Source: Owenia fusiformis (Eukaryota; Annelida; Polychaeta; Sabellida; Oweniidae). Taken from it: a stretch of DNA of 64,000 bases. The position numbers were made by a program, and so were the translations under genes. The notes below the pieces were generated by a model. The model worked only from the letters and a program-made list of their open reading frames with translations, made no database searches and had not been told where the DNA came from. Positions 37,601 to 51,070 of the stretch are shown piece by piece; positions within the stretch are counted from its first letter, which is position 1, and each line of letters begins with the position of its first letter. The stretch is taken from positions 28,718,684 through 28,782,683 of the forward strand of contig CAIIXF020000012.1 in NCBI GenBank assembly GCA_903813345.2, written 5' to 3'.

Positions 37601-38184
37601 TGTAGACTAGAAGTGAATGAATCCTAGATCACTTTATGTCCGTCTGCTGGGTCAAAATGTCTTGCCCTAACGATTAAATTTGTCGGAATAATTCATCGAC
37701 GTAAGTAAAATTACCAAGTGTCTTGCAGAAAAAGAAGAAAAAATGCAAATGTAAATGAAGATCATTTTACAGTAAAACACAGTAAAAGATGCAAATGTAT
37801 TTAGACACAAATCTGGTTTCTCACTGCACATGGAAAACATTCCCATGATGCCGTAGCGCCATCTACAATCCCATACTACCCTGCGCGCAGAGTTTAGTCA
37901 TAAACCATGACGAAGCTCTGTTTTAAAAAGTGAATTGGAACGAATGTAAAGGGTAATCCCATGCAGAATTTGAACAAGGAATCTTAATGAACAAATAGCG
38001 TCATGTACGTAAGCCATATGTAAGGTGTAACAATGCAAGGTAAATATCAATTAAACGGAATGTTTCTACAATTTAAACGTGTCAGGACTAGCTTTACTTC
38101 CGTCAAAAATCAATGGACCCGATGGGATTAGTTATCGCTGATAACAGCGATTGAGGAATTAAGAATCTATTTTCTAGACACCCC

Positions 38185-38472
38185 CGCTGACGTATTACTT
38201 AACAAATTACATTTCCGAGTATTTTACTATTGACTCTATCGGGATCGGGCTCGTTGGGTCAACGGGGTCAATATTGATACCGCTGACGTATTACTTAACA
38301 AATTACATTTCCGAGTATTTTACTATTGACTCTATCGGGATCGGGCTCGTTGGGTCAACGGGGTCAATATTGATACCGCTGACGTATTACTTAACAAATT
38401 ACATTCCGAGTATTTTACTATTGACTCTATCGGGATCGGACTCGTTGGGTCAACGGGGTCAATATTGATACC
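38185..38472 (+). repeat. Three 96-bp tandem copies
   Basis: CGCTGACGTATTACTTAAC starts at 38185, 38281 and 38377. The copies are almost identical (one 1-base deletion and one substitution in the third), so the duplication is recent. Confidence 0.93.
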
Positions 38473-41252
38473 TATCAGACCTGCAAATCCTGTTTTTTGT
38501 TACTCAGGGTTTATCGTAGCAGGCAGAATCTTGGTGATTTGACGATCTTTTATCCATTAGATGTGATATAATTCATCGGGATTAAGTATATGTGAGGGTA
38601 GCACGAGTTTTAGCTATCATACAATAAATCGAGCGTATCATTTCACATCCAATGGAAGAAATATTCTTGTGCTTAAGTTACTTAAGTACAGGTGTGCCAA
38701 AAAAAATTGCAATTTGCAAAATTTTAGAGGTAATTCATATTTGAATGGCTCTATTTTGGTCGTGTTGACCATATTGTCTTTTCAAATTGGTATTTAGTTT
38801 TTACCATTTTGCGATCGTCTCATTATTCCCCCTCCAAGGGTGGGCCCAGAAAAAAATTTGGACCCACAAATTTCGTATTGCCTCAATTAGTGGGCCTTGT
38901 TGGATATTATTTGGCTTTTTGGGCATTTTTAGGCCAGATTATCAAAAATGGGCCTTAATTTTTCAATTTCCTTTATTGTTTGGGGGGGTTTAGGGGCCTA
39001 ACAAACGCGGGCTGTTTTCTGATTGAAATGTGCCCCCTCGCCTTGTCAGCTTCTGGATCCGCCAGTGCATGCCAACGAACAAACACACTAGAACCAAAAA
39101 AGGAACGATCGAAAAACCAAACCATAGCTTTGAGATCGTCCACTGTAGAATCGGTGTCCTTGGGGATAGCAAATCACTTTGCGATTGTCTTATATTGCGT
39201 TCTCTTTCACCATTTATCATCAAAATTTAATGACTGAAGCGTGAACACTGTACTACTCATCAATAGTAGATAGGGGATTTCCGGTGCGGTACAGGAAATG
39301 AGCAACACGTTTTTTATACATTTCATAGTATTTGTTATTCGACTGATGACATGATCTTTTCGGCGTTCGATTGGACGGGAGCTGAATCGGATGAGGTTTT
39401 CTGAGAACAAACGTGTAAATATGAGGCGTCGACAGTACGTGAGAAGTACAACAGTAAACAACATCACAATTACGAACGTGAATTGGTTGCTGCAGATACG
39501 AGGGGTGATCAATAAGTTATGGACGCTTCTTTACACAGATGCTTTTTATAGACCAATCCCTTCGATTTTCTTACCAGTGATATATCATTCAATTATCTAT
39601 CAACTCTGAAGATTTGAAGACAAAATATATATTTCCGTGAAGGAGGTACAGGTACAGGTCTTCAGAATTGATAGATACACGCCTTACCATCGCGTAAGCA
39701 GGCGTCACCGTACAGCGTTAAAAATAGCGGAGTACAGTTTTCTGTACGGTAACGCAAATTAACTGCTTTGAAGCAAAAACTATGACAAGGGTTTAAAAAA
39801 ATTAATTTGATGAAAACGAATACGATTTCATGTGAAATAAAAACAGCATTCTCTTAGAAATGGTTTTAACTTCCTGATTATGATAAACGTTTTACGAGCA
39901 CCGTTCGGATTTTTTCTGAGCCCACATAATCGACCCAAGTGAAAAAAGGTTGTTTTTTCACATTTCGTTTGGTTATTATTTTCCCTGCCGTCTGAGAGTA
40001 TGGATTATTTTTATGAGAATATGTATTTGTTGACTACACATTTTAGAACGGGCAAAGATTCAGCAAACAACCATGCATTATGTATATTTAAAAAAGATCA
40101 AATTTGTACGGTGACGCACCAACTGTACGGTGACGCTATGCTTTGATGAACTAAATGAGACTGAGATTGTATGAAATGGAAACTCTGGAGTATAATCATT
40201 TGTTCATATATCAGCGCATGGGCGCTACAGTTCAACGATATCTTCCACCGCTTAATGGAAGGTTACTGGAAATGTACGGTCAAGATCATGAAACCAAAAA
40301 CTGTCTTGTTGCTATGTTATTGATGTTTTAAACTTTTTAGGATGAAAGATGCAATATCTTGCATGGGGTAAAGATGGCTGTGTAGGCTATCTTTGTTAGT
40401 CATATGAGAAAAGTCTGGTTTAGTTCAAATGATACCAAAGCATTACGTCAACTTTCAAATAGTTAATTCCATGAAAACTAAAAATATCGAACTTAATACT
40501 TCCTGTCCGCCATCTTAAATGCGAAGGTGACGGCTGTAACCTTCGCTTGATACTTACCAGTGATAATGTACATGTAGATCTGACGCTTCTTTACCTCTTG
40601 TTCGAACAGTAAGCTTAGAGCACTTCATAAAATCTAAGGAAGCGTCACCGTACAGCTGATGCGTCACCATATAGTTCTGATCTTTTTTGAATAAATAAAC
40701 TGAATGATTTTTTGCCGAATATTCATCTGTCCTAAAATGTGTAGATAACAAATACATATTCTCATAAAAATAATCCATACTCTCAGACGACAGGGAAAAT
40801 AATAACCAGACGAAAGGTGGAAAAAACAACATTTTTCTCTCGAGTCGATTATGTGGGCCGATCCAGTCAGAAAAAATCCGAGCAGTGCTCGAAAAACTTT
40901 TATCATAATTAGAAAGTTAAAACCATTCCTAAGAGAATGCTGTTTTTATTACACCCGAAATCGTATTTATTTTCATCTAATTAATCTTTTTAAAGGGTGA
41001 CGCATATCGTTTAGCAAATCGAACGCTCGTTTCTGGTGTTGCTCACCGTTTAGTATAAAAGGCCCGATCCCGGAATAATACTCAAGGGTTCACAGGTTCG
41101 AGATCGTTGTGTCAACACCTCTAACTGTTATATAGCATAAGTATATTATAGATCGTCACACATTTATAAAAGGGTGATTTTAATTTTGACAAATCAATTC
41201 CACATTTATGGGTGAAGTTTCAGGATCTTCTATTTGTGTATAACTAGAGATC

Positions 41253-43097
41253 TAACGATCTAAGATTGCAAGCAATCTTACGGAGGCCCTATATTCGTTT
41301 CTGAACATTCAAAGGCCAGCCAAAGGTCAAATCTCTAATACAAGGTCATATATGAACTCCAGACAACTTGTAGATGATTTTTAAAAAAGGTTTGGTCGAA
41401 TTAATGCAAGTTGAAATTTGACCTTGAAAAATTCTGAAATTTGACCTTTTTTCAGTTTTTGAGCTATAATATCTCAAAACTGGAGCCAAATTTTAATAGA
41501 TAATCAATTGCTAATATGTGTAGAACCTTTAGTAAAGGAATATATATTCTGACTTTCATTTAAAAATATTGATTTGTAGTCTCCAATTTTGAGAAACTTA
41601 GAAAACACAGTTTGTGATTTCGTTTGATGACCTTGACCTTTGACCTTGCAAATTTTACTTTTTTAGAACTCAGAAGGTCTTTTGTGAATAAATATACCTA
41701 AATTTGAATCCAGAAAATTGATTTGAAAAATCAACTTTTTTGACCTGTCGGAGGTCACTGAAGGTCAACCAAAGGTCAAGGGTCAAAAGTAAGGTTAGAT
41801 TTGGAATCCTGAGAACTTGTAGATGAGTTTTAAAAAAAATTGGTCAATTTGAAGCAAGTTGAAATTTAGTCTTGAAAAGTTTCGAAATTTGACCTTTTTT
41901 CAGTTTTTGAGTTCCAATATCTCAAAACTGGTACACAATTTTAATAAATAGTCAATTGCTAATATGTGTAGAACCTATAGAGGAATATATATCCTGACTT
42001 TCATGAAAAAATATTGATTTGTAGTCTCCAATTTTGAGAAACTTAGAAAACACAGTTTGTGATTTAGTTTGATGACCTTGACCTTTGACCTTGCAAATTT
42101 TACTTTTTTAGACCTCAGTATATCTTTTCTGATTAAATAAACCTAAATTTGAATCCAGAAAATCAATTTGAAAAATCAATTTTTTGACCTTTAGAAGGTC
42201 ACTGAAGGTCAACTAAAGGTCAAAGGTCAAAATTAAGGTCAGATTTGAGTTCCTGAAATCTTGTAGATGCTTTTTAAAAAAAAGTTTGGTCAATTTAAAG
42301 CAAGTTGAAATTTGACCTTGAAAAATTTCGAAATTTGACCTTTTTACTGTTTTTGAGTTCTAATATCTCAAAACTGAAGCAAAATTTTAATAAATAGTCA
42401 ATTGCTAATATGTGTAGAACCTTTAGAGGAATATATATTCTGACTTTCAGTGAAAAAAATTGATTTGTAGTCTCCAATTTTGAGAAACTTAGAAAACATA
42501 GTTTGTGATTTCGTTTGATGACCTTGACCTTTGACCTTGCAAATTTTACTTTTTTAGACCTCAGAAGGTCTTTTGTGAATAAATATACCTAAATTTGAAT
42601 CCAGAAAATCAATTTGAAAAATCAACTTTTTTGACCTTTCGGAGGTCACTGAAGGTCAACCAAAGGTCACAGGTCAAAAGTAAGGTCAGATTTGGAATCC
42701 TGAGAACTTGTAGATGAGTTTTAAAAAAAAATTTGGTCAATTTGAAGCAAGTTGAAAAAAGATCTTTTTTGACCTTTTTTTGACCTTCAATATCTCAAAA
42801 TCTAGGCAAAATTTCTCTAGACGGCAAAAGGCTAAGACTAATAGAATACTAATATCTATCTGTATGCAAAAATTCAGCCAAAAATATTGAAGTGTAGTGT
42901 CAGGATTTGAGAAACTTGAAAAAAACTTAGATTTGACCTAGATTTTGACCTTTGACCTTGACCTAGATAAAAATTCCTTTCCCCCCAAGTTCAGCCAAGG
43001 TCCCTAGTAGGTGCATATAGTAGATAGTTGAAAGGTAGTTGGAAGTAGGAGAAAAAGGTTTAGGAAGAATAAATAAATAAAGAATAATAACTAGATG
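41253..43097 (+). mobile_element. Hairpin-headed unit A1 (TGACCT-rich)
   Basis: Head AGATTGCAAGCAATCT at 41263-41278 then TACGGAGGCCC. Three ~440-bp core repeats follow, each with ATATCTCAAAACTGGAGC-like wording, TGATGACCTTGACCTTTGAC and CTTGCAAATTTTAC, then a terminal segment and an (AATA)n tail ending AATAATAACTAG. Non-coding. Confidence 0.75.
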
Positions 43098-44455
43098 TAT
43101 AAGAAGATTGCAAGCAATCTTACGGAGGCCCCGTAGGCTTTTTTGAACATTTAAAGGTCAGCCAAAGGTCAAATCTTGAATACAAGGACATATATGAACT
43201 CCAGGCATCTTGTAGATGATTTTTAAAAAAGGTTTGGTCAATTTGAAGCAATGTGAAATTTGACCTTGAAAAATTTCAACATTAGACCTTTTTCAGTTTT
43301 TGAGGTCCAATATCTCAAAACTGGTGCAGAATTTTAATAGATAATCAATTGTTATTATGTGTAAAACCTTTAGAGGAATATATATCCTGACTTTAATTCA
43401 AAAATATTGATTTGTAGTCACAAACTTTGAGAAACTTAGAAAACACAGTTTGTGATCTTGTTTGATGACCTTGACCTTTGACCTTGAAAATTTTACTTTT
43501 TTAGACCTCAGTATATCTTTTTTGATTGAATAAACCTAAATTTGAATCCAGAAAATCAATTTGAAAAATCAACTTTTTTGAAGGTCAACTAAAGGTCATA
43601 GGTCAAAACTAAGGTCAGATTTGAGTTCCCTAGATCTTGTAGATGCTTTTTAAAAAAATGTTTGGTCAATTTAGAGCAAGTTGAAATTTGACCTTGAAAA
43701 ATTTTGAAATTTGACCTTTTTTTCAGTTTTTGAGTTCTAATATCTCAAAACTGGAGCAAAATTTTAATAAATAGTCAATTGCTAATATGTGAAGAACCTT
43801 TAGAGGAATATATATTCGGACTTTCAGTTAAAAAAATTGATTTGTAGTCTCAAATTTTGAGAAACTTAGAAAACACAGTTTGTGATTTCGTTTGATGACC
43901 TTGACCTTTGACCTTGCAAATTTTACTTTTTTACACCTCAGAAGGTATTTTGTGAATAAATATACCTAAATTTGAATCCAGAAAATCGATTTGAAAAATC
44001 AACTTTTTTGACCTTTCGGAGGTCACTGAAGGTCAACGAAAGGTCAAAGGTCAAAAGTAAGGTCAGATTTGGAATCCTGAGAACTTGTAGATGAGTTTTA
44101 GAAAAAAAATTTGGTCAATTTGAAGCAAGTTGAAAAAAGACCTTTTTTGACCTTTTTTGACCTTCAATATCTCAAAATCTAGGCAAAATTTCTCTAGACG
44201 GCAAAAGGCTAAGACTAATAGAATACTACTATCTATCTGTATGCAAAAATTCAGCCAAAAATATTGAAGTGTAGTGTCAGGATTTGAGAAACTTGAAAAA
44301 AACTTAGATTTGACCTAGATTTTGATCTTTGACCTTGACCTAGATAAAAATTCCTTTCCCGCCAAGTTCAGCCAAGGTCCCTAGTAGGTGCATATAGTAG
44401 ATAGTTGAAAGGTAGTTGGAAGTAGGAGAAAAAGGTTTAGGAAGAATAAATAACT
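43098..44455 (+). mobile_element. Hairpin-headed unit A2
   Basis: Same head at 43104-43119 and same body as A1 but with two core repeats; tail AAGAATAAATAACTAG. Confidence 0.75.
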
Positions 44456-46145
44456 AGACTTTGGAAATTGAACGAAGTTCAATTTCAGACTCCAGATCTA
44501 GACTTTTTTTTAGCCGAGTTATCCAGAATAAGCCGAGTCATCCAAAATAAGCTGAGTCATCCAGAAAAAGATGGATGGATGGATGAAAAAGGAAGGAAGG
44601 ATAGGCTAGAATAGGAAGGAACAATAGGATAGAATAGGAAAGAATAATAGAATAGAATAGGAAGAAGGAATGGAATAGGAAGGATAGGAAGGATAGGAAG
44701 GAGAGGATACGAAGGAAAGGTAGTCGGATCGAAATTTGGTTTGCAGCCTCGGATTCCTGAGAAAATTCTACCCTTAATTCATAACTCATATGTTAAATTT
44801 GGAGAATTTTTTATTTTGACCTACTTTTCGGACACCATATCTCAAAAGTTGGTCGAAATACTTTCTGACGGCAAAATGCGTACACTATTAGCAAACTCTT
44901 TCCTACCTGTATACAAAATTTTGAAGCAAATCATTTAAATATAGTGTCAGAATCGCAAAAATAAGGGAAATTTGACCTAGATTGTGACCTAGGGATTTTG
45001 GTGTCCACATTTTGAAGTTAGGTAGCCTTTGAGGTCCCCTTCCTTCATAAGCTTTCATTATTTTAAGCTGTACTTAGTCTATATCTCGAATTTTACACTT
45101 CAAAAAAATCGTTTTTTCCCATTGACATAACATGGGTCACCAAATTTAGCGATTTTTGAGCTTTCAAAACGTCATAACTTACGGACCGGGAGTTGGATTG
45201 AAATTTGGTTTGCAGATTCGGATTCCTGAGAAAATTTTAGTCTTAATTCATAACTTATACGTTAAATTTGGAGCAATTTTTATTTTGACCTACTTTTCGG
45301 ACACCATATCTCAAAAGTGGGTCAAAATACTTTCTGACGGCAAAAGGCTAACACTATTAGCACAGTCTTGGCTACATGTATTCAAAATTTCAAAGAATAT
45401 AATTAAAGTGTAGTGTCAAAATCGCAAAAATAAGGAAAAACTTTGAATTTGACCTAGATTTTGACCTAGGCATTTTGGTGTCCAAATTTTTATGAAAAGA
45501 AGGTTATGAGGTCCCTTTCTTTTATGGGCTTCCATTATGTTTAGCTGTGCTTAGTCTATATCTCGTATTTTACACTTCAAAAAAATATTTTTTCCCATTG
45601 AATTAACATGGGGCACCAAATTAAGCGATTTTTGAATTTTCAAAACGCCATAACTTCTGAACCGGAAGTCAGATCGAAATTTGGTTTTCAGATTCGGAAT
45701 CCTGAGAAAATTTCCTATAAGACTGATATCCTGGACATTGGATTCGGAGAACTTTTTTTTGGACCTCGTTTTCGGACACTGATATCTCGAAATCGGTTTG
45801 AGATACCAAAAAACTAAATCGACTCTAGCTTTTCTACTTTTTTATGAGGAACACAATGAAAAAACCCGGATCGAAAATATTGAAGGACGACCGAGAAAAT
45901 CGAAAAAAGTGACAAAGTACTGGATTTGACCTAGTTCTTGACCTTTGACCTAGATAAAAATTTGACCCAATTTCCGAGGAACTAGATACTGGACATAAAT
46001 TGACTGAATAATGATCTTTATTGGAAGCCTTATGGTTATCGAGAAAACTGGGAAAGAATAATAAAGAATAAAGAATAATAAGAAGAATAAGAATACTGAC
46101 GAAAACAATAGACTCCAGATTTACATCTGGAGTCTAATAATAACT
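44456..46145 (+). mobile_element. Hairpin-headed unit B1
   Basis: Head GAAATTGAACGAAGTTCAAT at 44464-44483, then CAGACTCCAGATCTAGAC. A purine-rich GGAAGGATAGG tract (44575-44720) follows, then ~440-480-bp cores with CCATAACTTCCGAACCGG and CACCATATCTCAAAAG, and a tail with the free hairpin AGACTCCAGATTTACATCTG (46108-46133) and TAATAACTAG. Same layout as A, different wording. Confidence 0.72.
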
Positions 46146-47603
46146 AGAAGATTGCAAGCAATCTTACGGAGGCCCTGTAGGCATTGCCAATTAGGTCAAC
46201 TAAAGGTTAAATATCAAATTTAAGATCATATATGAACTCCAGACAACTTGTAGATGATTTTTAAAAAAGATTTGGTTGAATTAATGCAAGTTGAAATTTG
46301 ACCTTGAAAAATTCTGAAATTTGACCTTTTTTCAGTTTTTGAGCTATAATATCTCAAAACTGGAGCCAAATTTTAATAGATAATCAATTGCTAATATGAG
46401 GAATATATATTCTGACTTTCAGTAAAAAAAATTGATTTGTAGTCTCCAATTTTGAGAAACTTAGAAAACACAGTTTGTGATTTAGTTTGATGACCTTGAC
46501 CTTTGACCTTGCAAATTTTACTTTTTTAGACCTCAGAAGGTCTTTTGTGAATAAATATACCTAAATTTGAATCCAGAAAATCGATTTGAAAAATCAATTT
46601 TTTTGACCTTTTGGAGGTCACTGAAGGTCAACCAAAGGTCAAAGGTCAAAAGTAATGTTAGATCTGGAATCCTGAGAACTTGTAGATGAGTTTTAAAAAA
46701 AAAATTGGTCAATTTGAAGCAAGTTGAAATGTAGTCTTAAAAAGTTTCGAAATTTGACCTTTTTTCAGTTTTTGAGTTCCAATATCTCAAAACTGGTACA
46801 CAATTTTAATAAATAGTCAATTGCTAATATGTGCAGAACCTATAGAGGAATATATATCCTGACTTTCATGAAAAAATATTGATTTGTAGTCTCCAATTTT
46901 GAGAAACTTAGAAAACACAGTTTGTGATTTAGTTTGATGACCTTGACCTTTGACCTTGCAAATTTTACTTTTTTAGACCTCAGTGGGTCCTTTGTGATCA
47001 AATATACCTAAATTTGAATCGAGAAAATCAATTTGAAAAAACAACTTTTTTTACCTTTCGAAGGTCAGCGAAGGTCAACGAAAGGTCGGAGGTCAACAGT
47101 AAGGTCATATTTGAGTTCCTGAGATCTTGTAGATGATTTTTAAAAAAAAATCTGGTTCATTTGAAGCAAGTTGAAAAATGACTGATTTTTGCCAATTTTT
47201 GACGTCAAATATCTCAAAAACGGTAAAAAATTAACGCGTACATATAGTGAGCAATTTGTAGAGAATGCTTATATCTAGTTACATTTTAATTCATCGCAAG
47301 AAATAATGAAGTATGAGGACGAAATCTGAGAAACTTGAAAAAAGCTTAGATTTGACCTAGATTTTGACCTTTGACCTTGACCTAGATAAAAATTCCTTTC
47401 CCACCAAGTTCAGCCCAGGTCCCTAGTAGGACTATGTAGTAGCTAGTTGAAAGTTAGTCGGAAGTAGGAGAAAAAGAGGGAGGAAGAATAAATAATAATA
47501 AAGAATAATATCTACAAAATTGATAGGAGGCCCCTGCCGGGGGCCTCCTAATAAGAATATCTATAAAATTAATAGGAGGCCCCCCGTTGGGGCCTCCTAA
47601 TAA
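46146..47603 (+). mobile_element. Hairpin-headed unit A3 with two tail hairpins
   Basis: Head at 46149-46164; two core repeats and the terminal segment. The tail carries two copies of a stand-alone hairpin, TAGGAGGCCCCTGCCGGGGG type, at about 47524-47551 and 47573-47600. Confidence 0.72.
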
Positions 47604-50600
47604 CTAGACTTGGGAAATTGAACGAAGTTCAATTTCAGACTCCAGATCTAGACTTTTTTTTAGCCGAGTCATCCAGAATAAGCCGAGTCATCCAAAATAA
47701 GCTGAGTCATCCAGAAAAAGATGGATGGATGGATGGATGAAAAAGGAAGGAAGGATAGGCTAGAATAGGAAGGGACGATAGGATAGAATAAGAAAGAATG
47801 ATAGAATAGAATAGGAAGAAGGAATAGAATAGGAAGGATAGGAAGGAGAGGATACGAAGGAAAGGTAGATAAGAAGGATACGATAGGATCACAAAGGAAG
47901 GATGGATGCATTTTTCAATATTTTCTTCTCTACTCTTGACTTGCTATCAGGATACCATCAGATCGATTTTTCTCGAAATTTCAAAACGCCATAACTTTCG
48001 AACCGGAAGTCTGATCGAAATTTGGTTTGCAGAGTCGGATTCCTGAGAAAATTCTGCCTTTAATTCATAACTCATATGTTAAATTTTGAGAACTTTTTAT
48101 TTTGACCTACTTTTCGGACACCATATCTCAAAAGTGGGTCGAAATACTTTCTGACGGCAAAAGGCTAACACTATTAGCACACTCTTTCCTACCTGTATAC
48201 AAAATTTTGAAGCAAATCTTATAAATATAGTGTCAGAATCGCAAAAATAAGGAAAAACTATGAATTTGACCTAGATTTTGACCTAGGGATTTTGGTGTCC
48301 AAATTTTGAAGTTAGGTAGCCTTCCACAGGCCTCCTAGACTTCCAACAACGCGAACATCAGTTCTGATAACGCGAACTACGTTCCTTGCACTCGAACCAC
48401 GAATCTTATATCGCGAACGTGAAATCTTATGTCGCGCACCACCATTTCCTTGTTTCCGAACATATTTCTTGTACCTCGCACAGAGATCCGTTACCGCGAA
48501 CAATTTGTACATAATACATCCGGGTGTTTGGGATTCCAAGTTACATGTACCATGCAACGAAGTGAAACAAGGAAACGAAATTCAGTTTCTCCTCCGCTTT
48601 CGCTGGACTTTCGTTCCTATGAAAAGCATGCACTTGCATGTTAGATGACCCATTCGTCACTGTATTTTGAAACGTAATCTTAAGATTAACATCCACGCCC
48701 CGAGTTGGCAGGACTTGAAATGATGTGTCAAAGGAAAGCACTGCGTCCAACAGTCATTTATTTTTTGGGATCAGAGAGTATCTGCGCACGGTGTGGTGTA
48801 ATAGGAGATGTCATTTGTAAAAGCGATATTTTTTTCCTTTTTATGACCGCCATTTTTTAAGACAAGTTTCTAAAATTTTAAAGATTGTATCATTTAGAGC
48901 AATATATTGGGCATATTTTCTGAAAAATTCAAAAGACTCTGTTCATTGACCTTTCCTATGCTCCTACTTAAAGCTATTTACATTTTACAGTGACCTTTTC
49001 AGAGGACTGAAAAGTTATTTCATCATGTCTAGGGTCATTGTGACGATGGTCAGTGTGATCCTGGTCACACTGCATCATGCGACCTTTGGTTTAAAATAGC
49101 CCATGGGTGGGGCAGAACAGCCCACAATGAAAGCTTCGGTTTTAAAACCAAGATTAATTAACTACAGGACTCGTCAACACACATTTATTTCAGACGGTCA
49201 AAGATTAGACAGATAAAGTATTCTTAGCCCTTACCCTAAAACTACGATTTAGTAGTCATTTGATATGTTTTGAAACAAAAACCAAGTGTTAAAATCTTTA
49301 TCAGGATGATAGATTGTTATTTTCCTGTGTGTAAACAGTTAATCCCACAAGCCGTAATGGGGGAGGGGGCAACATTTAAGTTAAGTTTTCATCTAAAACG
49401 TTTTCAGTGGTTTTACAGGCAAAGGGTAGCATCTTCAAATTATCAGTAGCTGGAGTGACAGGTACCGCACATCAAGTATTCTATAAAATCAGGAATATTG
49501 TACATAGGGTAACTCATTTCTTTATTATGATGCAATCATCGGCTCAAATGGACAAATTTGGAAAAAGCTGTCACTAATTTGGCCATACGTGTTGTTACTC
49601 AAAAGTCAGGTTTTTGTAATTACCCAGCCCTTTCACTGAAAATGTCAATGCGCGTGATTGCGAGGTAGTCCCAATATCTTGTGTTTCCTAGAGGTTGAAA
49701 ATACTGTTATCGTCAATGATTGTATATTCATTCACATGCATGAAAAACTGGGAAAATATTTCTTCCGAATTCTGCATTGAAAACATCTCTTTGGAATTAT
49801 ACTTATGCGTAATAATAAGAACAAAATTATGTACTTTTTTCGATCAGATGCGTGGTTCGCGGTAACGGATCTTTGTGCGCGGTACAAGAAATATGTTCGG
49901 AAACAAGGAAATGGTGGTGCGCGACATAAGATTTCACGTTCGCGATATGAGATTCGTGGTTCGAGTGTAAGGAACGCAGTTCGCGGTATCAGAACTGATG
50001 TTCGCGTTGTTGGAAGTCTAGGAGGCCTGTTCCAGGTCCCCTTCTTGCATAGGCTTTCATTATTTTAAGCTGTACTTAGTCTATATCTCGTATTTTACAC
50101 TTCAAAAAAATCCTTTTTCCCATTGACATAACATGGGGCACCAAATTTAGCGATTTTTGAGCTTTCAAAATGTCATAACTTCCGAACCGGAAGTCGGATC
50201 GAAATTTGATTTGCAGATTCGGATTCCTGAGAAAATTCTATACTTAATTCATAACTCAAACGTTAAATTTGGAGAATTTTTTATTTTGACCTACTTTTCG
50301 GACACCATATCTCAAAAGTGGGTCAAAATACTTTCTGACGGCAAAAGGCTAACACTATTAGCACACTCTTGGCTACATGTATACAAAATTTCGAAGAATA
50401 CAATTAATCTGTAGTGTCAGAATCGCAAAAATAAGGGAAAACATTGAATTTGACCTAGATTTTGACCTAGGCATTTTGGTGTCCAAATTTTTATGTAAAG
50501 AGGGTTTTGAGGTCCCTTTCTTTTATGGGCTTCCATTATGTTTAGCTGTGCTTAGTCTATATCTCGTACTTTACACTTCAAAAAAATATTTTTTCCCATT

Positions 50601-51070
50601 GAATTAACATGGGGCACCAAATTTAGCGATTTTTGATTTTTCAAAACGCCATAACTTCTGCACCGGAAGTCAGATCGAAATTTTGTTTTCAGATTCGGAA
50701 TCCTGAGAAAATTACCTATAAAACTGATATCCTGGACATTGGATTCGAAGAACTTTTTTTTGGACCTCATTTTCGGACACTGATATCTCGAAATCGGTTT
50801 GAGATACCAAAAAACTAAATCGACCCTAGATTTTCTACTTTTTTATGAGGAACACAATGAAAAAAACCCGGATCAAAAATATTGAAGGACGACCGAGAAA
50901 ATCGAAAAAAGTGACAAAGTACTGGATTTGACCTAGTTCTTGACCTTTGACCTAGATAAAAATTTGACCCAATTTCCCACCAACTAGATACTGAACCTAA
51001 ATGAACTGTATAATGGTCTTTACTGGATACCTTATAGTTATTGAAAAAACTCTTAAAGAAAAATAATAAT
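47604..51070 (+). mobile_element. Hairpin-headed unit B2, interrupted
   Basis: Head at 47612-47634, purine tract 47715-47905, cores at 47985, 50165 and 50645. Split by the 1.7-kb TIR element at 48327-50029, which accounts for its greater length. Confidence 0.72.
48327..50029. mobile_element. 1.7-kb TIR element with TTCCA duplication
   Basis: 175-bp terminal inverted repeats (48327-48501 and 49855-50029), outer end CAGGCCTCCTAGACTTCC. The 5-bp target TTCCA is duplicated at 48322-48326 and 50030-50034. Within each TIR, GCGAAC or a close variant recurs about every 20-25 bp. The 1.35-kb interior has no recognisable transposase, so it is non-autonomous. It interrupts unit B2 exactly between GTAGCC and AGGTCCCC. 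Confidence 0.88.

Noticed and set aside
41253-47600. Satellite DNA of one family
   Set aside because: Units differ in head, core count and wording (A against B) and have defined starts and tails, so they are better seen as a chain of dispersed elements.
48312-50068. Open frames with the same peptide on opposite strands (KKYVRKQGNGGARHK)
   Set aside because: These are the two terminal inverted repeats of the 1.7-kb element, open by chance because of their GCGAAC-type wording; no start context or continuation.
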